A program made the position numbers and the translations under genes. The notes under the pieces were generated by a model. That model was not told the DNA's origin, ran no database searches, and saw nothing but the letters and a program-made list of their open reading frames with translations. From the NCBI GenBank assembly GCA_944324205.1, contig CALUVK010000113.1:1-5650 (forward strand): a stretch of DNA of 5,650 nucleotides, read 5' to 3'. The DNA is from Candidatus Gastranaerophilales bacterium (lineage in GTDB: Bacteria; Cyanobacteriota; Vampirovibrionia; Gastranaerophilales; Gastranaerophilaceae). Positions within the stretch are counted from its first letter, which is position 1, and each line of letters opens with the position of its first letter. Shown here one piece after another: positions 1 to 5,290 of this stretch.

Positions 1-459
1 GTTATTACCTGCGGATTTTATGATATTATCTTGACATTGAATTATTGGAAAACTCTTAAAGAGAATTTTGGCTATAAAGTTTCACCTTTCTGGAGAGGTG
101 TATTTTGCGTATTTACGAATTTTAGCTTGTTTCCAATATTTGCAAAATATTTTGAGAATTTAAACCTAAAACCGAGTTCTGCTACGGGACTCGCTGTATT
201 GTATTTGTTATGCACCTGGATTAATAACAAAATTAGTTTTAGAACAGCTTTGCAGAGTGACGTAAACATAGTAATGGAGAGCATTACCTGGGTATTATGC
301 CTTGTGTCGGCATTGATATTTGCATTTATTCAAAATAAGATTAATAAAATCAATGAAGTGTATTATCCTAATGCCCCTAAAAATCCCTGGAAAGTTTCTA
401 ATATCATATGGATTTTGATTTGTATTGTTTTTTGGGTATTAGCATATTTACCTGCATAA
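1..459 (+). CDS. multi-pass membrane protein, 3' part only
   Basis: The reading frame is open from base 1, so this is the C-terminal 152 codons of a gene that starts before the window. A TTG at 31 could be read as a start, but no Shine-Dalgarno precedes it and the upstream codons (GFYDII) fit the protein. Four hydrophobic stretches are visible at about residues 34-50, 59-74, 91-110 and 133-151, pointing to an inner-membrane protein. The GFYD...YWK...SPFWRGVF segment (residues 5-35) followed by a QNKINKIN segment (111-118) resembles, from memory, an uncharacterised family of small bacterial membrane proteins in which GxYxxYWFYKNW is followed by a PFWRAIF motif. If so, only some tens of residues are missing. 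No function is known to me and no enzyme motif is visible. No convincing terminator follows the stop codon. Confidence 0.7.
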   Translation, partial: VITCGFYDIILTLNYWKTLKENFGYKVSPFWRGVFCVFTNFSLFPIFAKYFENLNLKPSSATGLAVLYLLCTWINNKISFRTALQSDVNIVMESITWVLCLVSALIFAFIQNKINKINEVYYPNAPKNPWKVSNIIWILICIVFWVLAYLPA

Positions 460-519
460 TGATTAATTGTGAATTGATATTTGTTCGAGCCAAAATAATT
501 ATTTGCCATATTGTAATTA

Positions 520-669
520 TTATAAAAGCAAGTAATTATTTTCGATATTTTGAATAAATGTTTTTTTGTATGATTTCGGAATATCAATATAGACGTATTC
601 CGTTTTCTTCTTTAATCCGCAGAGTCCGATTACTGAATCATGCTTGAAGAAATTTTTCAAAAATTGCAT
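520..669 (-). CDS. small hypothetical protein, 49 aa
   Basis: A 49-codon frame on the minus strand begins with ATG at 669. A good ribosome binding site, AAAGGA (682-677), lies 7 nt upstream, which favours this start over an in-frame ATG at 711 that has no such site. The product is basic, with no membrane segment or signal peptide. It opens with MQFLKNFFKHDSV, contains GLCGLKKK with a single cysteine, then a tyrosine-rich YVYIDIP segment and ends NNYLLL. I do not recognise the family. It fills most of an otherwise empty 293-bp interval and lies tail to tail with the membrane protein gene on its left and divergent from the DUF1858 operon on its right. A real small gene is plausible because of the ribosome binding site and non-random composition, but it could be a chance frame. 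Confidence 0.5.
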   Translation of the reverse strand: MQFLKNFFKHDSVIGLCGLKKKTEYVYIDIPKSYKKTFIQNIENNYLLL

Positions 670-670
670 A

Positions 671-699
671 TTTAAATCCTTTCTTTTGTATGGTATAAT
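671..699 (+). promoter_or_regulatory. extended -10 sigma-70-type promoter of the DUF1858-NfeD-slipin operon
   Basis: A perfect TATAAT at 694-699 is preceded by TGG, giving an extended -10. TTTAAA at 671-676 is a 4/6 match to the -35 consensus, with a 17-nt spacer. Transcription would start near 706, leaving a leader of about 47 nt that ends in the AAGGAG ribosome binding site (741-746), 6 nt before the ATG at 753. The -35 end abuts the ribosome binding site of the divergent small gene. Confidence 0.65.
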
Positions 700-706
700 G
701 ACATTA

Positions 707-736
707 ATCATTTAAGGATTTATTTAGATTAGTCAA
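707..736 (-). promoter_or_regulatory. possible divergent promoter for the 49-aa gene
   Basis: On the minus strand, TTGACT (736-731, 5/6 match to the -35 consensus) is followed after 18 nt by AATGAT (712-707, 4/6 match to the -10 consensus). It would start transcripts near 700 running leftwards into the small gene at 669. The -10 match is weak, so this is tentative. If real, the two divergent promoters would share the 671-736 interval and compete. Confidence 0.25.
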
Positions 737-752
737 TTATAAGGAGTATATT

Positions 753-956
753 ATGGCAAAAGTTACAAAAGAAATGGGGATTATGGATATAGTACAGCAG
801 CATCCGGAAGCTATTGCTGTTTTTCAAAAGTACGGCATGGGATGTATCGGATGTGCGGCTGCTCATTTTGAAAATTTAGAAGCAGGAGCTAAGGTTCACG
901 GCTTTGACGCTGACGAGATGGTTGCTGAAATCAATTCTGTTATAGGTGAAGAATAA
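753..956 (+). CDS. DUF1858 / HCP-associated redox disulfide domain protein
   Basis: This 67-aa cytosolic protein is a stand-alone DUF1858 domain, the family also described as the hybrid-cluster-protein-associated redox disulfide domain. The family usually has 60-80 residues, so this one is complete. The N-terminal half (MGIMDIVQQHPEAIAVFQKYGMGC) forms the typical helix pair, and the redox motif is C31-I-G-C34, followed by the family's AAAHFENLEAG...HG stretch. The two cysteines are thought to form a reversible disulfide or bind a metal; the exact reaction is not established. The ATG at 753 is supported by AAGGAG 6 nt upstream. The stop codon overlaps the start of the NfeD gene by one base (TAATG), so the two are probably translationally coupled. 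Being first in a slipin-NfeD operon hints at a redox input to that membrane complex, which is inference. Confidence 0.9.
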   Translation: MAKVTKEMGIMDIVQQHPEAIAVFQKYGMGCIGCAAAHFENLEAGAKVHGFDADEMVAEINSVIGEE

Positions 957-1384
957 TGCCTTTGTGGGAGCTTTTATGTGTAGTCGGAGTCGGATTTGTT
1001 ATTTTAGAAATCTTTACTCCCAGCATGTTCTTCTTAAATTTTGCTCTGGCTTCGTTTATAACTGCTTTGGCATCTGTTTATATTGCAAATAAATTTGCGC
1101 TTGTTTTGATATTCTTTGTATTATCATTTCTATCGTTTGCGTTTTTGCGTCCGATAATTATGAAGAAAAATACAAAAGAGACAAAGACAGGGATTGAAGA
1201 TAAATATATTGGCAGAGCCGCAAAAGTTGTTGAAGAAGTTTCTGAATACAAGGGCGTAATTTCTATTTATGATGAGAGGTGGGAAGCAAGAAGCGAAGAT
1301 AAATCGGTTATTCCCGCGGGGGCTGAAGTAAAAATAATAAGAAACGAAAGTTTAATAATGTATGTTACAAAATTAGAAAATTAA
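956..1384 (+). CDS. short NfeD-family membrane protein
   Basis: This 142-aa protein has the architecture of the short NfeD class (NfeD1b, like E. coli YbbJ). Three membrane segments lie at about residues 4-20, 24-43 and 46-66, followed by a basic linker and a C-terminal soluble OB-fold domain (about 83-141). The linker-domain junction reads YIGRAAKVVEEV, and GVISIYDERWEARSED then IPAGAEVKI are typical of the OB-fold strands. It lacks the ClpP-like serine protease domain of long NfeD proteins. NfeD proteins are encoded next to slipins and are thought to act as their membrane partners, possibly in membrane microdomain organisation. Here the slipin gene follows 10 bp downstream. The start overlaps the preceding stop (TAATG), and an AGGTGAAGA stretch just upstream can serve as ribosome binding site. 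Confidence 0.88.
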   Translation: MPLWELLCVVGVGFVILEIFTPSMFFLNFALASFITALASVYIANKFALVLIFFVLSFLSFAFLRPIIMKKNTKETKTGIEDKYIGRAAKVVEEVSEYKGVISIYDERWEARSEDKSVIPAGAEVKIIRNESLIMYVTKLEN

Positions 1385-1394
1385 GGGAGAGTTT

Positions 1395-2369
1395 ATGTTT
1401 ACTTTATCAATTATTTTGATTGTTTTAGCATTGGTCTTTGTTGCTAAAGGTGTTATTATCGTACAGCAGGCAGAAGTTGTAATTGTTGAAAGATTGGGTA
1501 AGTTCGACAGAGTTTTGCAATCAGGTTTTAATTTTATTATACCTGTAATCGAAGCTCCGAGAGCTATTGATTGGAAAGTTACCCAGAAAGGTTTTGACGG
1601 AACAACTTATTCAATTATTCAAAAGAGAACCAAGATTGATTTAAGAGAAGCTGTTTACGATTTCCCGAGACAAAACGTAATTACAAAAGATAATGTTTCA
1701 ATAAGTATTAATGCACTTTTGTATTTCCAGATTGTAGATCCTAAGTCTGCAGTTTATGAAATACAGAATCTTCCGGATGCAATTGAAAAATTGACACAGA
1801 CAAACTTGAGAAACCTTGTAGGCCAAATGGATTTGGATGAGAGCTTGGTTTCACGCGATAAAATTAATCATGAACTTCGTGCGAGATTGGATGAAGCTAC
1901 AAATAAATGGGGCGTCAAAGTTAACAGAGTTGAATTGCAGGATATTATGCCTCCTACTGATATTCAGTCTGCTATGGAAAAACAGATGAAGGCGGAAAGA
2001 GACAGACGTGCAGCTATTTTAGAGGCTGAAGGTTTAAAGAAATCCGCAGTACTTAAAGCCGAAGGGGAAAAGGAAGCTGCAATTAACCGTGCAGAAGGTG
2101 AAAAACAGGCTAATATTTTAAGGGCGGAAGGTGTTGCGCAGGCAAGAATTCTTGAAGCTGATGGTGAAAAAGAAGCTATTCAGAGAATTATAGGCGCTTT
2201 AGCCGACAAAGGACAGCCGGACAAGTACTTGATAGCAATGAAATATCTGGAGACAATGAAAACCATAACAAGCGGTAAGGACAATAAAATTGTTTACATG
2301 CCGTATGAAGCTACAGGTATTCTAAGTTCTGTTGACGGTATTAAGCAAATGTTTGATTCAAATAAGTAA
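1395..2369 (+). CDS. qmcA: slipin / stomatin-like SPFH protein, QmcA type
   Basis: This 324-aa membrane-anchored SPFH protein is full length for the QmcA/paraslipin group. An N-terminal hydrophobic anchor (about residues 2-22) is followed by the SPFH domain (about 23-185), with the group's signatures ERLGKFDRVLQSGFNFIIP, YDFPRQNVITKDNVSISINA, FQIVDP and VKVNRVELQDIMPP. A charged helical region begins AMEKQMKAERDRRAAILEAE and contains five 11-residue units (210-264) built on an A-E/D-G core, a hendecad coiled coil used for ring or cage assembly. The C-terminus carries the family block NKIVYMPYEATGILSS (297-312). Such proteins oligomerise on the membrane with NfeD partners and are linked to microdomain organisation and protein quality control. 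The start ATG has GGGAGA 4 nt upstream and lies 10 bp after the NfeD stop. Confidence 0.93.
   Translation: MFTLSIILIVLALVFVAKGVIIVQQAEVVIVERLGKFDRVLQSGFNFIIPVIEAPRAIDWKVTQKGFDGTTYSIIQKRTKIDLREAVYDFPRQNVITKDNVSISINALLYFQIVDPKSAVYEIQNLPDAIEKLTQTNLRNLVGQMDLDESLVSRDKINHELRARLDEATNKWGVKVNRVELQDIMPPTDIQSAMEKQMKAERDRRAAILEAEGLKKSAVLKAEGEKEAAINRAEGEKQANILRAEGVAQARILEADGEKEAIQRIIGALADKGQPDKYLIAMKYLETMKTITSGKDNKIVYMPYEATGILSSVDGIKQMFDSNK
2022..2186 (+). repeat. five in-frame 33-bp (11-residue) units in the slipin gene
   Basis: Codons 210-264 fall into five 11-residue units beginning EAEGLKK, KAEGEKE, RAEGEKQ, RAEGVAQ and EADGEKE. The DNA is diverged while the protein pattern is kept, so this is an old structural repeat under selection rather than a recent duplication. 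It matches the hendecad coiled coil usual in this family. Confidence 0.8.
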
Positions 2370-2428
2370 TACTTGTAAAAACCGTAAGTTTTATGGTATG
2401 ATTAACAGACAAAGAATAGTTACAAGTA
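2370..2428. repeat. 9-bp inverted repeat flanking the promoter
   Basis: TACTTGTAA at 2370-2378 is perfectly inverted as TTACAAGTA at 2420-2428. The left arm contains the -35 hexamer and the right arm lies in the expected 5' leader. The 41-nt separation is about four helical turns, so the arms could be paired operator half-sites, or could arise by chance in AT-rich DNA. Confidence 0.35.
2373..2402 (+). promoter_or_regulatory. extended -10 promoter of the exported-protein gene
   Basis: TATGAT at 2397-2402 is preceded by TGG (extended -10). TTGTAA at 2373-2378 (4/6 match to the -35 consensus) lies 18 nt upstream. Transcription would start near 2409, about 38 nt before the preferred ATG at 2447. 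The -10 region matches that of the upstream operon promoter in the run TATGGTAT. This suggests the exported-protein gene is transcribed on its own, although read-through from the slipin gene is possible because no strong terminator separates them. Confidence 0.5.
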
Positions 2429-2431
2429 ATG

Positions 2432-2438
2432 AAAGGAG
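2432..2438 (+). promoter_or_regulatory. ribosome binding site deciding the start of the exported protein
   Basis: AAAGGAG lies 8 nt before the ATG at 2447. An in-frame ATG at 2429 overlaps the upstream side of this site and has no ribosome binding site of its own; it would add six residues in front of the signal peptide. The 2447 start is therefore preferred. Confidence 0.8.
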
Positions 2439-2446
2439 CTTATCCT

Positions 2447-2800
2447 ATGTCTAAATTGAAAATAATGTTATTAATGATGGCATTGTCTGCAACGTCAGTT
2501 TTTGCATACAATTTTGATAAAACCTTGCCTCTTCCGGGGAAAACTATTACGGATTCAAAACTTCAGGCAGAAGCTATGATGCCGATTTATTATTACTCTC
2601 TTAGAGTGGCAGAGCCGGGATGTCAGGATTTTAAGATTGCAAATACAGAAGTAAGTAAAGCAAAAGCTAATAATACATGGAATGAAATTTGGACAGTAAA
2701 AGCTTGCAAAACAACTGCAAGAATTCCGATTATTTTTACTCAGGATGCTGAAGGAACATACTATTCAATAGATTATATGAATGTAAAAGTTGCCAAATAG
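2447..2800 (+). CDS. small exported protein of unknown function
   Basis: This 117-aa protein begins with a typical Sec signal peptide: MSKLK, then a hydrophobic core of M/L/A residues (about 6-18), and a likely signal peptidase I site after SVFA (residue 20). The mature part is about 97 residues, with two cysteines (C59, C87) that could form a disulfide. It has a tyrosine-rich segment (IYYYSLRVAEPGC, 47-59) and a C-terminal half that looks like beta strands (NEIWTVKACKTTARIPIIFTQD, then TYYSIDYMNVKVAK). There is no lipobox, anchor or recognisable enzyme motif, so it is probably a soluble periplasmic or secreted protein. I do not recognise the family. It has its own promoter and is followed by a strong hairpin terminator. 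Confidence 0.8.
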   Translation: MSKLKIMLLMMALSATSVFAYNFDKTLPLPGKTITDSKLQAEAMMPIYYYSLRVAEPGCQDFKIANTEVSKAKANNTWNEIWTVKACKTTARIPIIFTQDAEGTYYSIDYMNVKVAK

Positions 2801-2810
2801 TCGAGAAATA

Positions 2811-2858
2811 ATTTAATAAAAAAAACGTACTTTTTAAAGTACGTTTTTTTTATTAAAT
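2811..2858. terminator. bidirectional Rho-independent terminator
   Basis: A perfect palindrome with 23-bp arms (2811-2833 and 2836-2858) and a two-base centre contains ACGTACTTT/AAAGTACGT flanked by eight A residues on the left and eight T residues on the right. Read from either strand it gives a hairpin followed by a U tract, so it can end both the exported-protein transcript and the minus-strand operon. The right arm includes the stop codon of the LdpA-like gene (2855-2853). Confidence 0.92.
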
Positions 2859-3767
2859 AGTTGATTGTATTAATTTTTTTGCAATTTCAATTGCATTTTG
2901 CTGGGTTGTTTTATTTTCCCAGAAATCTGGTGAAGTTATGTAGGGTTTTATAATTTTTCTTGCCCAGGAACCAATTGCAATTCCCCAGTAATTTATGCCG
3001 CAAAGTCTTGCAAGTTCAGCTGTCTTAGAGTTGGTTCCGCCTGATAAAACAATATGAACAGGTAAGTTTGCATTTTGTATTATTTCTGCCATAGCGACAG
3101 ATTGCAAAGTCGTTTTATAACTATCATCAGCTCCGCTCATTGGGATTCCATCCGCTTGTACGATTGTAGTATATGGTTTTCTGTGTGCTATCATACCCCT
3201 TATTCGTTCTAAAACTTCTTTGTTGCCAAAATATTCTCTATCTATGCAAATAGATGCTAACCGGGGATTACATTCGTTAATTATATTCCATTTATAATCT
3301 AAATCCTTTTTGTCATGTCCCATGATATGAAGTTCAAGAATCTCTACACCATTGGCTACCATGTATGGAAGAATTTCTTTTACATTGACATCTTTTTCGT
3401 ACATTGTAATAGCCCCTGTTGGACATTTCTTAGCACATGTTCCACAGCCGATACATCTCTTTTCATTTATAATTATAGAAGAAAATATAGCATCGTTAGG
3501 ACAATTCCTGTAACAATTTCCACATTTTATGCAAACGCTATCTCGTATGTTAGCTTTTGTTATATGTGGATCACCTTTTATTCCTACACTTACACAAAAA
3601 TGACAGTTTTCAACTCCAGCTTCTTTTACAGCACTTTTTGCAGATAATAGAATTTCTTTGCGTGCAGAGATATCAAAATAAGTACAGCCAGCTTTAGCAT
3701 AAATATATACAAGTCTTTTTACGCTTTCAGAATCTTCATTACCAGCTCCACATACAAGTTTAAACAT
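2853..3767 (-). CDS. ldpA: LdpA-like iron-sulfur protein (cyanobacterial clock input family)
   Basis: This 304-aa soluble protein has two ferredoxin-type 4Fe-4S motifs, C79xxC82xxC85xxxC89-P and C105xxC108xxC111xxxC115-P, plus an extra C55xxC58. Around them is the LdpA layout. The N-terminal part (FKLVCGAGNEDSESVKRLVYIYAKAG...FDISA) looks like half of a TIM-like barrel. The C-terminal domain holds VEILELHIMG (141-150), QADGIPMSG (204-212), LSGGTNSKT (241-249) and IAIGSWAR (263-270), which match my memory of LdpA. In Synechococcus, LdpA (about 350 aa) senses redox state and adjusts clock period through its clusters. No kai gene is visible, so the role here may be redox sensing or an enzymatic activity. 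ATG 3767 follows the FtsL-like stop by 1 nt, and its AGGA site lies inside that gene, implying translational coupling. It is the last gene of the operon. Confidence 0.8.
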   Translation of the reverse strand: MFKLVCGAGNEDSESVKRLVYIYAKAGCTYFDISARKEILLSAKSAVKEAGVENCHFCVSVGIKGDPHITKANIRDSVCIKCGNCYRNCPNDAIFSSIIINEKRCIGCGTCAKKCPTGAITMYEKDVNVKEILPYMVANGVEILELHIMGHDKKDLDYKWNIINECNPRLASICIDREYFGNKEVLERIRGMIAHRKPYTTIVQADGIPMSGADDSYKTTLQSVAMAEIIQNANLPVHIVLSGGTNSKTAELARLCGINYWGIAIGSWARKIIKPYITSPDFWENKTTQQNAIEIAKKLIQSTI

Positions 3768-3768
3768 G

Positions 3769-4305
3769 TTAAAATCCTATTGCGTTGTTAAAAATTTTCT
3801 TTTTTACAGCTTTTTTTGCTGTTGTTTGTGTATCAATAGTTATTTCAGGGGTTTCAATAACTTGTCCGGCCCTTTGTAACATGTTATTTTGCTGGAAAGT
3901 TTTATCAACATTATTGAAGGATTTTAAGCTATCAAGTTTGTTTTGAAGTTCTTCATTTTCGTTATTTAAAATTATTGTCTGTCGGCTTAGATCATTAAGT
4001 TTCATTTCACAGGAGATGACAAAATAGTAGCTTATAACAACTACGCCTATAAGCAAGCTTAATATAACACATAACATTTTATTAACCCTTTTTATAGCCA
4101 TGTCCTTAACTAGATTCTCCTTTGGAAAGTACCCTTCTATTATACTATTAACAGCTAAATTTTGAACAGATTTATCAACAAAAGACTTTCTCTTTTCAGT
4201 CTCAGTTTTTATATATTCTTTTTTAGTTTCTCTTGATAATTTTTTTATAAAACTATCTAAATTATTATTTTCTCTCTTGTTGTTGATTTTTAAAGCCGAA
4301 ACCAA
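3769..4305 (-). CDS. FtsL-like single-pass division protein
   Basis: This 178-aa protein has a basic, hydrophilic N-terminal cytoplasmic region (1-76), one membrane helix (about 77-98), an extracytoplasmic coiled coil (about 102-129, LNDLSRQTIILNNENEELQNKL) and a tail ending in a lysine-rich stretch. This is the topology of FtsL/DivIC-type septum proteins, which bridge FtsQ/FtsB and the FtsWI synthase. The position directly after rsmH is the classic ftsL position. Sequence conservation in the family is very low, so the call rests on topology and context. The cytoplasmic region is longer than the roughly 30-60 residues common in FtsL. The start is TTG at 4305, supported by AAGGAG 9 nt upstream; no ATG fits. 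The gene follows rsmH by 40 nt and ends 1 nt before the LdpA-like gene. Confidence 0.65.
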   Translation of the reverse strand: MVSALKINNKRENNNLDSFIKKLSRETKKEYIKTETEKRKSFVDKSVQNLAVNSIIEGYFPKENLVKDMAIKRVNKMLCVILSLLIGVVVISYYFVISCEMKLNDLSRQTIILNNENEELQNKLDSLKSFNNVDKTFQQNNMLQRAGQVIETPEITIDTQTTAKKAVKKKIFNNAIGF

Positions 4306-4314
4306 TATTTATTA

Positions 4315-4320
4315 CTCCTT
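4315..4320 (-). promoter_or_regulatory. ribosome binding site supporting the TTG start of the FtsL-like gene
   Basis: AAGGAG (4320-4315) lies 9 nt before TTG at 4305-4303. No ATG or GTG occurs in frame at a usable distance, so the rare TTG is the likely initiation codon and could lower expression relative to rsmH. Confidence 0.7.
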
Positions 4321-4345
4321 ACCCCAGATGAAATCCATACTTTAA

Positions 4346-5272
4346 TTACACTATCTTTCGTGCCACTCTTAACTTAGCGCTACGTGACGGCGGATTTTCT
4401 TTTATCTCCTCATCGCTAGCCGAGATAGGTTTTTTATTTACCAGCTCTATTCTCGGTGGTGGGCATTTGCAAATTATATCATTGCATCTGCACTTTGCGC
4501 TCTCATACTTGAAGATCTTCTTAACTATCCTATCCTCTAAAGAATGAAAACTTATTACTGCAATTATACCACCAACATCGAGTAAATCCAATATATCATT
4601 AAGAACAATTTTTACATTTTTTAACTCATTATTTACTTCTATACGAACAGCTTGAAACACTCTTGTAGCAGGGTGTATATGAGACTTAATATGAGGAGTC
4701 GCTTCGACAATAAGATCAGCCAATTCTTTTGTTGTTCTAACTGGTTTAATTTTTCTAATTTCAATAATTTTTTTTGCAATACGTTTTGAAAATCTTTCTT
4801 CGCCATATTCACTAAATATTCTCACTAAATCGTCTTCTGAATAAGTATTTATTACGTCATATGCAGAAAAATCACTGTCCATGTTAAATCTCATATCTAA
4901 TGGTGCATCTTTAGAAAATGAAAAGCCTCTTTCTGCTGTTGTTAGCTGATGATATGAGGCGCCTAAATCAAGAAGTGCGCCGCCTGATATTTTTTTGATT
5001 CCTAATTTTGCTAATTCAGTTTTTATATTTGTATATGAAGATTTTATAATTGTTAAGTTTTTGTAATCTTTTAAACGCTCTTGTGCATGGTTAATTGCAT
5101 CTTGGTCAATATCGAACGCAATAAGTTTTCCATTTTGGCCAATACGTTTTAATATTAATTCACTGTGTCCCCCGCCGCCCAGTGTGCAGTCAATATATAA
5201 TTTACCTTCATTACATTCTAACGCATTTACCGCTTCTTGTAACATAACAGTATAGTGTTTAAAATCGTCCAT
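4346..5272 (-). CDS. rsmH: 16S rRNA (cytosine-1402-N4)-methyltransferase RsmH
   Basis: This enzyme (formerly MraW) transfers a methyl group from S-adenosylmethionine to N4 of C1402 in the ribosomal P site, tuning start-codon choice and decoding fidelity. At 308 aa it is full length. The motifs appear in order: HYTVMLQEAV (6-15), the SAM-binding loop DCTLGGGGHS (28-37), FDID (53-56), DLGASYHQL (102-110), GFSF...PLDMR (116-128), HPATRVFQAVRIEVNNEL (200-217), SFHSLEDRIVK (241-251) and NPPSRSAKLRVARK (293-306). A cysteine group C261xC263...C268xC270 is seen in many members. The start ATG at 5272 has AGGA 5 nt upstream. rsmH usually opens the division and cell-wall cluster; here a radical SAM gene precedes it by 18 nt and an FtsL-like gene follows. 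Confidence 0.97.
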   Translation of the reverse strand: MDDFKHYTVMLQEAVNALECNEGKLYIDCTLGGGGHSELILKRIGQNGKLIAFDIDQDAINHAQERLKDYKNLTIIKSSYTNIKTELAKLGIKKISGGALLDLGASYHQLTTAERGFSFSKDAPLDMRFNMDSDFSAYDVINTYSEDDLVRIFSEYGEERFSKRIAKKIIEIRKIKPVRTTKELADLIVEATPHIKSHIHPATRVFQAVRIEVNNELKNVKIVLNDILDLLDVGGIIAVISFHSLEDRIVKKIFKYESAKCRCNDIICKCPPPRIELVNKKPISASDEEIKENPPSRSAKLRVARKIV

Positions 5273-5290
5273 TTTGTTCCTTTTATATTT

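Noticed and set aside
31..33. TTG as start codon of the first gene
   Set aside because: No ribosome binding site precedes it and the frame is open with family-like residues to the window edge.
72..284. 70-codon minus-strand frame
   Set aside because: It lies opposite the membrane protein gene, has no ribosome binding site that I can see, and reads as an antisense shadow.
493..504. 12-bp AT-only palindrome between the membrane protein gene and the small gene
   Set aside because: It has no GC pairs and no following T tract, so it is too weak to call a terminator. Nearby TAATTATT repeats (513-521, 532-540) are expected in such AT-rich DNA.
363..587. 74-codon minus-strand frame
   Set aside because: It overlaps both the membrane protein gene and the end of the 49-aa candidate; its composition is of shadow type.
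670..711. upstream ATG (711) extension of the 49-aa gene to 63 aa
   Set aside because: The ATG at 669 has the ribosome binding site; the extension would run through that site and the opposing -10 hexamer.
2378..2392. hairpin AAAAC/GTTTT after the slipin gene
   Set aside because: The stem has only five pairs, four of them A-T, and it lies within the promoter spacer; it is not enough for a terminator.
3315..3647. 110-codon plus-strand frame
   Set aside because: It is entirely opposite the LdpA-like gene over the ferredoxin motifs; its Phe/Ser/Tyr/Thr-rich sequence is a shadow of Lys- and Cys-rich codons.
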